Of a stretch of 11,231 bases of DNA, positions 6,423-11,231 are shown piece after piece (the stretch's first letter is position 1; each line of letters begins with the position of its first letter). The DNA comes from an uncultured Campylobacter sp. GTDB lineage: Bacteria > Campylobacterota > Campylobacteria > Campylobacterales > Campylobacteraceae. The stretch is taken from positions 1 through 11,231 of the forward strand of contig NZ_CALIBF010000148.1 in NCBI RefSeq assembly GCF_938045465.1, written 5' to 3'. The notes below the pieces were generated by a model, which worked only from the letters and a program-made list of their open reading frames with translations, searched no databases and was not told the DNA's origin. Both the position numbers and the translations under genes were made by a program.

Positions 6423-8072
6423 ATGAAAGCCTTACGCGAGCATAATTTTAAAATTTACTTCATCATCATTTTCGCAAGCCTTTTCGTGGTGCTTTTGGGC
6501 GTGAAAAACTACGAGGACGCCAAGGCGCAGATCGTGGCGCTCGCGGATAAAAACAAGATCGCCGCTAGCGAAAATATGGTCGGGAATTTCTCGTTTTGGC
6601 TGGACGAGCGGCTGCACTCGCTGGTGCGCGCGGCTAAATTTATAGAAAATGCGGGCATCTCGCAAGACGGCGAAAAACTGGGCGACTTCATACGACTTTT
6701 TAAAGAAAACTCAGCAGAATTTGACGCCTTGCAGTTTTTGCGCGAAGACGGAGAAATATTCGTCGACGGCAAGGAGCTAGAGGGCGACGAAGCGATGCCA
6801 AAGAGCCTGCGCACGGGACTTGTGTGGTTTGAGGAGACCAAAAGCACGCTCGCACCCACGGTAAATTTTATGCAGCGCCATAAAATCTTAGGCGAGCCGA
6901 CGCTAAATTTATGCGTGCCCGTCATGGACGGCGGCTCGTTTGCGGGGGTGTTTTGCGGCGTGGTGAAGCTGCAAAACATACTAAAAAATATGGAAAAATT
7001 TAAGCTCGCGCCCGATTCCTACGCCTTTATCGTCACCCACGGCGGCGAAATTTTAACGCCGATGAAGGATGCGGCGCTAAAAAAACAGATCGAGGATAAA
7101 TTTAAAGAGCTTTTCCTGCGGGGCGAAGATATCACGAGCCTAAATATCGGCTCAAATTTCATCTCCGTCGCCGAGATCCCCACGCTAAACTGGTTCATAG
7201 GAGCCGGCACCGATAACGAAAAGGAGCTCGCCGCACTGCTTAACTCCGCGCTAAAAAACGCCCTTACTCTGCTTTTTGCGTTCGCGGCGCTAGCACTGGT
7301 GGTGAATTTCCTCCATAACTTTATGTACTCAAAAATCAAAAATCTGCAAGACGATTACGAAGCCCTGCTTAAGCACAAAGCCCGTATGAGCGAGGCGGGC
7401 GAGCTAATCAGCGGCATAAATCATCAGTTTATCCAGCCTGTTAATTCGCTAAATTTGATGATCTCAAGCCTGCTCATGCTACAAAAAGACGGCAAGCTAG
7501 ACGCCGCGACGCTAGAGAGTATGCTGCAAAAAGGCCAAGCCGCGACCGTGCTTTTGAGCGATACGATCGAGATTTTTAGAAATTTTTATAAAAGCAGCGA
7601 CAGCCCGCAAAAATTTAGCGTGCAGCGCTGCATAAAAGACCTGCTAAAGCTAATGCACACCGAGCTTAGCAAGGCAAACGTCACGGTAAGCTTGCGCGAG
7701 TTTAAAGACGAAGAGGCCATGCAGCGGATGGGCATCGTGCAGCAAATTTTACTCATCCTCATTCACAACGCCAAGGACGCGGTCGTGGAGCGATACAAAG
7801 ACGAAATCGCCAAGCGGCAAGTTTTTATCGATGTCAAATTTGAAAACGGCACGTGCAAGATAGCCGTCACGGACTACGGCAGCGGCGTGAGCAAGGAGCT
7901 TCGGGATAAAATTTTAACCCAGCCAAAAACCACCAAAAAGCAAGGAAGCGGCATCGGGCTGTATTTTGGCAAAAAGCTAGCAAACGAGAAGCTCGCAGGC
8001 GACATCAAACTGCTAAGCGCGGGCGATCCGACGACGTTTGAGCTGAGCTTTGAGACAAATTTAAAGGAGTGA
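6423..8072 (+). CDS. Membrane sensor histidine kinase with periplasmic Cache domain
   Basis: 549 residues. TM1 is at about 11-27, the periplasmic region about 28-277 looks like a double-Cache sensor (LQFLREDGEIFVDG and the CVPVMDGGSFAGVF beta hairpin), and TM2 is at about 278-297. There is no recognisable HAMP domain; a short helix (298-325) leads to the H-box GINHQFIQPVNSL with His334 as phosphoacceptor. The catalytic domain has an N-box (HNAKDA, 448-453), a G1 box with Asp484 (DYGSG) and a G2 box GSGIGL (508-513), so ATP binding looks intact. The residue after His334 is Gln, not the usual Glu/Asp. The only periplasmic cysteines are Cys164 and Cys178, on adjacent predicted strands. No in-frame start exists between the upstream stop and this ATG. 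One base separates it from the response regulator. Ligand unknown; the neighbours suggest aryl sulfates, phenols or redox state. Confidence 0.9.
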   Translation: MKALREHNFKIYFIIIFASLFVVLLGVKNYEDAKAQIVALADKNKIAASENMVGNFSFWLDERLHSLVRAAKFIENAGISQDGEKLGDFIRLFKENSAEFDALQFLREDGEIFVDGKELEGDEAMPKSLRTGLVWFEETKSTLAPTVNFMQRHKILGEPTLNLCVPVMDGGSFAGVFCGVVKLQNILKNMEKFKLAPDSYAFIVTHGGEILTPMKDAALKKQIEDKFKELFLRGEDITSLNIGSNFISVAEIPTLNWFIGAGTDNEKELAALLNSALKNALTLLFAFAALALVVNFLHNFMYSKIKNLQDDYEALLKHKARMSEAGELISGINHQFIQPVNSLNLMISSLLMLQKDGKLDAATLESMLQKGQAATVLLSDTIEIFRNFYKSSDSPQKFSVQRCIKDLLKLMHTELSKANVTVSLREFKDEEAMQRMGIVQQILLILIHNAKDAVVERYKDEIAKRQVFIDVKFENGTCKIAVTDYGSGVSKELRDKILTQPKTTKKQGSGIGLYFGKKLANEKLAGDIKLLSAGDPTTFELSFETNLKE

Positions 8073-8073
8073 G

Positions 8074-8754
8074 ATGCAAGAGCATTTGAGGCTACTTAAA
8101 GACCTAAGCGTCCTCATCGTCGAGGACGACGAGATCGCAAGGGAGCTGCTAATAGGCGGGCTAAAGCCCTACTGCCTAAGCGTCTGGGGCGCGGGCGACG
8201 GGCTGGAGGGGCTGGAGCGCTTTAAAAAGCTAGCTCCCGCCGTCGTCATCACCGATATCCACATGCCCGCGATGAACGGCTTTGAGATGATGAAGGAGAT
8301 GATGCGCATAAAGCCCGCGCAAAAATTTATCGTCTTTACCTCCTACGACACCGACGACAATCTCATCAAAAGCATCGAGCACGGCGCGGCGTCGTTTCTA
8401 AAAAAGCCCGTCGATATCGCCGCGCTCTGCCGCCTGCTCGTGGCTCTAACCTACGAAAAGGACGAAAAGCTCGTGCGTCTGGGCCCGCAAACCAGTATAA
8501 ATCTCGCCAAAGAAAAGATCTACAAAAACGGCGAAGAAATTTATCTTTCGTTTTTGCAAAACAAGCTCTTCTGGCTCTTCGCGTATAATCTAAACAAGCT
8601 CGTGAGCTACGAGATGATCGAGGAGTTCGTCTACGAGGGCGAGCAAACGAGCAAGGGCGCGATACAAAACGTCGTGCTAAGGCTGAAGCGGGAGCTGGGA
8701 GTTAAATTTAAAAACATCAGTGAAAGTGGATATATACTGCTAAGCGGCGAGTAA
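8074..8754 (+). CDS. Two-component response regulator, receiver plus winged-helix-like domain
   Basis: Probable cytoplasmic DNA-binding partner of the kinase immediately upstream; the ATG follows the kinase stop by one base, and AAGGAG at 8064-8069 lies inside the kinase gene. In the 226-residue protein the receiver (about 9-125) has the acidic pair Asp18-Asp19, phosphoacceptor Asp61 (ITDIHMPAMNG), Thr89 and Lys111 (KKP), all expected for an active receiver. The remaining 95 residues fit a short OmpR/PhoB-type winged helix. The segment LSFLQNKLFWLFAYNLNKLV (158-177) replaces the usual LT-x-x-E-x-x-LL start, and a putative recognition helix lies in KGAIQNVVLRLKREL (194-208). The receiver is certain, the output domain likely. 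Targets are unknown; the divergent assT/dsb promoters and its own palindrome are the first candidates. Confidence 0.88.
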   Translation: MQEHLRLLKDLSVLIVEDDEIARELLIGGLKPYCLSVWGAGDGLEGLERFKKLAPAVVITDIHMPAMNGFEMMKEMMRIKPAQKFIVFTSYDTDDNLIKSIEHGAASFLKKPVDIAALCRLLVALTYEKDEKLVRLGPQTSINLAKEKIYKNGEEIYLSFLQNKLFWLFAYNLNKLVSYEMIEEFVYEGEQTSKGAIQNVVLRLKRELGVKFKNISESGYILLSGE

Positions 8755-8798
8755 ATTTAACTTTGCGGCTTGCCTCGCGAGCGTCTTTAACGGAGCTA

Positions 8799-8850
8799 GT
8801 AAAAATTTAGCTCGGCGGGCTACCTTGTCCAGCCCACGCTAAATTTTTAC
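8799..8850. repeat. Long hairpin 1 (13-bp perfect outer arms)
   Basis: GTAAAAATTTAGC at 8799-8811 and GCTAAATTTTTAC at 8838-8850 are exact reverse complements. Inside, GGGCT (8817-8821) pairs with AGCCC (8831-8835) across a 9-nt loop, after an asymmetric 5/2 internal loop. It lies 45 nt past the response-regulator stop and may end that transcript, although no free U-run follows. It resembles a REP-like unit. Confidence 0.6.
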
Positions 8851-8969
8851 GTCGCAACCCTTAAATCCATCTCGCGATACTTCGCCTTGACTTTTTACGT
8901 TCAAATTTTGAAGTCAAATTTGTAAATTTTAGCTCAAATTTTACTCGCCGAAACTCGTGCCTCGAAAAC

Positions 8970-9017
8970 GTAAAATTTAGTCGCTATCGTGCCGTACTGC
9001 TTAGCGATAAAATTTAC
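8970..9017. repeat. Long hairpin 2, related to hairpin 1
   Basis: GTAAAATTTAGTCGCTA (8970-8986) pairs with TAGCGATAAAATTTAC (9002-9017) with one mismatch and one bulge around a 15-nt loop. Its outer arm begins with nearly the same bases as hairpin 1, and its total length is similar (48 versus 52 nt). Confidence 0.5.
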
Positions 9018-9037
9018 TGGAAGCCTCGCTGCTACGG

Positions 9038-9090
9038 TTAAATTAACGCGGCGCATAAAACAAAGTTTGCTTTGGCGCGGTTAAATTTAA
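9038..9090 (-). terminator. Hairpin 3 after the second dsbA
   Basis: TTAAATTAACGCG (9038-9050) pairs imperfectly with CGCGGTTAAATTTAA (9076-9090), and an inner CAAAG-TTTG-CTTTG hairpin (9061-9074) sits in the loop. It starts 11 nt past the stop of the minus-strand dsbA, whose transcript would run through it into AT-rich DNA, so it is the likely terminator. Confidence 0.5.
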
Positions 9091-9101
9091 TGCGACAAGA
9101 C

Positions 9102-9755
9102 CTATTTCGCCAGCAGCTCCTTTACCGCGGCGGCCATTTCATCGACGGAGCCGAACGAAGAGGTGTTTAAGAGATACTTGCCGCTGACGACAAATGCCGG
9201 CACGCCTGAAATCACCGCGACCTCGTAGCCCGCGTCCCACTGCGCAAGCAGAGCCTGTGCCTTTTTGCTGGCAAGCGCCGCTTCATATTCGCTCATGCTC
9301 ACGCCCGCGGCATCCAGCGCGGTTTTGATGAACCTTTGTTTATCACTGCCGCCACCAAAATTGTCCTTTTTGTCGTGGATCGCTTTGTAAATCGCGAATT
9401 TCGCCTTTTTAAATTTTGACTCATCGCTTAGTGGACTCACATCGTCCTTTTCATCAAGCACGATAAGTGCTGCGAATATACCGCTCGCCGTCTGTCCGAA
9501 AACACCCTTGGTCTTTAGATGCCACGGCAAAAACTCCGTCCCTTCGAGCTTTTTCATCAGCTGCGGCGTGACCGTCCTATCAAACGCATAGCAGTGCGGG
9601 CACTCGTAGTTAAAAATTTTGACGACGCTGTTTTTCGGCACGTTTAGCGGCTTTTGCAACACTTGATAATTAACGCCCTCCTCTAGCGCGTTTGCACCTA
9701 CGCTAATCAAGCAAACGGCGGCTAGAGCTAGTATAATCTTGGAGATCGTTTTCAT
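9102..9755 (-). CDS. dsbA: Periplasmic thiol oxidase DsbA, CPHC active site
   Basis: Second exported DsbA-family oxidase, 217 residues, with a signal peptide (K2/K6, hydrophobic 7-19, cleavage likely after ANA at 21-23). The active site is Cys52-Pro-His-Cys55, the classic DsbA dipeptide, and the cis-proline loop GVPAFVV has Pro186. It aligns almost without gaps to the CPFC protein at 5094-5750 (shared LQKPL, TVTP, HLKTKG, KFKKAKFA, LDAAG and GVPAFVV blocks), so the two are paralogues. The main difference is the CXXC dipeptide and a GGGS insert-like stretch at 134-137. AAGGA at 9762-9766 supports the start, and TATACAAT at 9784-9791 is a plausible -10. It has no adjacent DsbB of its own and may share the one at 5760-6383. 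It is probably the general oxidase, while the CPFC protein serves AssT (inference). Confidence 0.92.
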   Translation of the reverse strand: MKTISKIILALAAVCLISVGANALEEGVNYQVLQKPLNVPKNSVVKIFNYECPHCYAFDRTVTPQLMKKLEGTEFLPWHLKTKGVFGQTASGIFAALIVLDEKDDVSPLSDESKFKKAKFAIYKAIHDKKDNFGGGSDKQRFIKTALDAAGVSMSEYEAALASKKAQALLAQWDAGYEVAVISGVPAFVVSGKYLLNTSSFGSVDEMAAAVKELLAK

Positions 9756-9783
9756 CGAATTTCCTTTACGGTAAATTTTAAAG

Positions 9784-9791
9784 ATTGTATA
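9784..9791 (-). promoter_or_regulatory. Candidate -10 box for the CPHC dsbA
   Basis: On the minus strand this reads TATACAAT, 28 nt before the start codon, giving a short leader that carries AAGGA. The TAGCGTGA word seen before assT and the other dsbA is absent here, so regulation may differ. Confidence 0.4.
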
Positions 9792-9881
9792 AAAGAAAGG
9801 GTAAATTTGAGATTAAAGCGGACAAAGGCAAGGCGGCTTCCCACAGAAAAATATATAAAAAAGCAGGCTACACCATCAACA

Positions 9882-9897
9882 CCGCTTGAGCAAGCGG
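9882..9897. repeat. Short perfect inverted repeat
   Basis: CCGCTTG (9882-9888) and CAAGCGG (9891-9897) are exact reverse complements separated by AG. It lies in the spacer between the CPHC dsbA promoter and the aldo/keto reductase gene. It could be a terminator stem for the reductase transcript or a protein site upstream of dsbA. No T-run follows on either strand. Confidence 0.4.
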
Positions 9898-9956
9898 GCT
9901 AATTTATCGCCACAAGCTCTATCTCTGATCTCGCTCAAACTCAAATTTAATAGCAA

Positions 9957-10003
9957 GGATTGCACGCTCGCGGCTTAATTTTAAAGCATGCAATCCGCTT
10001 TAA
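9957..10003 (-). terminator. Two overlapping alternative hairpins after the aldo/keto reductase gene
   Basis: GGATTGCA (9957-9964) pairs perfectly with TGCAATCC (9989-9996). TTAAAGC (9981-9987) pairs perfectly with GCTTTAA (9997-10003), whose 9-nt loop contains the right arm of the first hairpin. The two folds therefore compete or interlock. They begin 11 nt past the reductase stop codon and probably mark its 3' end. Confidence 0.4.
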
Positions 10004-10014
10004 TTTAATAAATT

Positions 10015-10869
10015 TTATTTATCAAAGGCGTGGATTATCCACTTTACGCGCTCGGGATCTGCGTGATCGAAAAACAGCGTCTTATCAGTATCTAGCGCAG
10101 CGATAGCAGCCATATCATCAGGCGCAAGCGTAAAATCAAAAACATCGAAATTTTGCTTCATTCGCTCTATTTTCACGCTTTTTGGAATGACGATGATGCC
10201 GCGCTGAATTAACCAGCGCAAAATAACCTGAGCTGAGCTTTTGCCGTATTTTTCACCGATGCCACTTATTACGGCGTTTTTAAATATATCGTTTTTACCC
10301 TCGGCGAAACTAGCCCATGATTCAAATGCTATGCCGTAGCCCTCAAGTACGCGTTTTAACGCTTCACGCTGATAAAACGGATGACACTCGAGCTGATTTA
10401 CCGCAGGGATGACGCCGCTGTTTTCGCACAGATCAACGATCCGATCAGCGTAGAAGTTGCTAACGCCGATAGAGCGAACAAGGCCCTCATCGCGCAAACG
10501 TTTCATCGCTCGCCACGAGCCGTAAATATCGCCATATGGCTGATGAATGAGATAAAGGTCAAGGTAATCAAGCCCTAGCTTTTTCATCGACGCATCAAAG
10601 GCCTTTAGCGCGCGCTCCTCACCTGCGTCGCTGATCCAAAGCTTAGTAGTTATAAACAGCTCCTCGCGCTTTAGCCCGCCTGCAAGAGCCGTCTTAATTG
10701 CTGCGCCTACGCTTTCTTCATTGAAATACGCCTTTGCCGTATCGATGCTGCGGTAGCCGACCGAGATCGCATCCTCGACGCATCTTTGAGCCTCTTTCGG
10801 ATCTACCTGAAATACGCCAAATCCTAAAATCGGCATCTTGTTGCCGTCGTTTAAGCTTACAAATTCCAT
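10015..10869 (-). CDS. Aldo/keto reductase (DkgA-like)
   Basis: Cytoplasmic NADPH-dependent carbonyl reductase of the AKR superfamily, 284 residues with a complete TIM-barrel pattern. The catalytic tetrad is visible as Asp43 and Tyr48 (SIDTAKAYFNE), Lys76 (TTKLW) and His109 (LIHQPYGD). The C-terminal IPKSVKIERMKQNF segment (228-241) is the NADPH phosphate-binding signature. I place the start at 10869: AAGGAG at 10875-10880 stands 5 nt before it. An upstream in-frame ATG at 10896 would add nine residues with no ribosome site. It resembles 2,5-diketo-gluconate reductase and other broad aldehyde reductases; the natural substrate cannot be read from sequence. TATATAAG at 10897-10904 is a plausible -10. 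The spacers on both sides suggest a single-gene transcript. No clear link to the sulfotransferase module. Confidence 0.9.
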   Translation of the reverse strand: MEFVSLNDGNKMPILGFGVFQVDPKEAQRCVEDAISVGYRSIDTAKAYFNEESVGAAIKTALAGGLKREELFITTKLWISDAGEERALKAFDASMKKLGLDYLDLYLIHQPYGDIYGSWRAMKRLRDEGLVRSIGVSNFYADRIVDLCENSGVIPAVNQLECHPFYQREALKRVLEGYGIAFESWASFAEGKNDIFKNAVISGIGEKYGKSSAQVILRWLIQRGIIVIPKSVKIERMKQNFDVFDFTLAPDDMAAIAALDTDKTLFFDHADPERVKWIIHAFDK

Positions 10870-10951
10870 TTTTGCTCCTTTGCTAAAAAAATTCATCTTA
10901 TATAAAAATTTAAAATTTCGCGCTTAATTGCAAAATTCTATCCGCACCAAA

Positions 10952-10991
10952 GCAGTAGGTGAAATTTAAAAGCCAAATTTCAACCCACTGC
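10952..10991 (-). terminator. Strong imperfect hairpin after the right-edge gene
   Basis: GCAGTAGGTGAAATTT (10952-10967) pairs with AAATTTCAACCCACTGC (10975-10991) with one mismatch or wobble and one bulge around a 7-nt loop. It begins 7 nt past the stop of the minus-strand partial gene and is followed on that strand by TTT, so it most likely ends that transcript. Confidence 0.55.
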
Positions 10992-10998
10992 AAAATTT

Positions 10999-11231
10999 TT
11001 AATAATCAAAAATATTCGAATCGATCACCATCGCGCGGTAGGCTACGTCGTCTCTAGACGCAGACTCCACGTCCATTTCAAGTTTTATGTCGTTTGTTTT
11101 CGGATCGATCTCCACGAGCACCATTTTGATCGTCTTATCAGGTTTTAGCAGATAGACGTTCGAGCTTGAGATGAAATACGTGCTTTTATCCTTTTGCCAC
11201 TCCACGTTGCTAGTAACCGCGCTATAGAAGT
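10999..11231 (-). CDS. Hypothetical protein, 3' part only
   Basis: The frame is open from the window edge (reading FYSAVTSNV before the GTG at 11205) to a stop at 10999, so this is the C-terminal part, about 76 residues, of a gene starting beyond the window. The GTG at 11205 should not be taken as the start: it has no ribosome site and the frame continues through it. The visible part alternates short hydrophobic and charged strands (TYFISSSNVYLLKPDK, KMVLVEIDP, DIKLEMDV) and ends in IFDY, consistent with a beta-rich small protein. I do not recognise the family. No cysteine and no membrane segment occurs in this part. Confidence 0.7.
   Translation of the reverse strand, partial: FYSAVTSNVEWQKDKSTYFISSSNVYLLKPDKTIKMVLVEIDPKTNDIKLEMDVESASRDDVAYRAMVIDSNIFDY

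Larger units (their letters stand above)
8755..9101. other. Convergent spacer with three hairpins
   Basis: 347 bp between the response regulator and the second dsbA, which face each other. No gene is visible. It is packed with GTAAA(A/T)TTTAG-like words in both orientations that form the three inverted repeats listed separately. Confidence 0.6.

Noticed and set aside
6509..6979. Minus-strand open frame of 156 codons inside the kinase gene
   Set aside because: Serine-rich translation without domain features, lying antisense to the Cache domain whose own reading frame is well supported.
9957..10003. Riboswitch-like pseudoknot
   Set aside because: It lies after a stop codon rather than before a gene on the same strand, the crossing loop would have zero length, and no known riboswitch core is recognisable.
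10870..10896. Upstream ATG of the aldo/keto reductase gene at 10896
   Set aside because: It lacks a ribosome site, and the strong AAGGAG lies between it and the ATG at 10869, which gives the normal AKR N-terminus.

Overview
The window looks like chromosomal DNA from a Campylobacter of the higher-GC group that includes C. curvus, C. rectus, C. showae and C. gracilis. The evidence is AAATTT/TAAAATTT words throughout the spacers and at gene ends, moderate-GC coding DNA, AAGGAG-type ribosome sites with TATAAT-like -10 boxes, and the gene families present. This is a judgement from sequence style; no species is claimed.

Layout. 1-727 has no gene and is filled with degenerate AAATTTC-type repeats. 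728-1561 (-) is a pyridoxal/pyridoxamine kinase, divergent from 1732-2634 (+), a MenA-type prenyltransferase. After a convergent spacer with terminator hairpins comes assT (3005-4852, -), an exported arylsulfate sulfotransferase. It is divergent from dsbA (5094-5750, +) and a DsbB/DsbI-type membrane oxidase (5760-6383, +). A two-component pair follows on the same strand: a Cache-domain histidine kinase (6423-8072) and a response regulator with a winged-helix-like output (8074-8754). A 347-bp spacer with three successive hairpins leads to a second DsbA (9102-9755, -), an aldo/keto reductase (10015-10869, -) and the 3' part of an unrecognised gene that runs off the right edge (10999-11231, -).

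How the genes may work together. The core is a periplasmic aryl-sulfation module. AssT has a conserved Cys pair close to its catalytic His, the CPFC DsbA probably oxidises that pair, and the DsbB/DsbI protein passes the electrons to quinone. The UPEC assT-dsbL-dsbI operon and the C. jejuni arylsulfotransferase/dsb locus are known parallels. The unusual part is the adjacent two-component system. The kinase has exactly two cysteines in its periplasmic Cache domain, predicted to lie on neighbouring beta strands. It also has an H-box without the usual acidic residue and a probable leaderless start beneath a perfect 26-bp palindrome. The assT and dsbA promoter regions share an 8-bp word at nearly the same distance from each start codon. 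These signs suggest, but do not prove, a locally regulated and possibly redox- or aryl-sulfate-responsive regulon.
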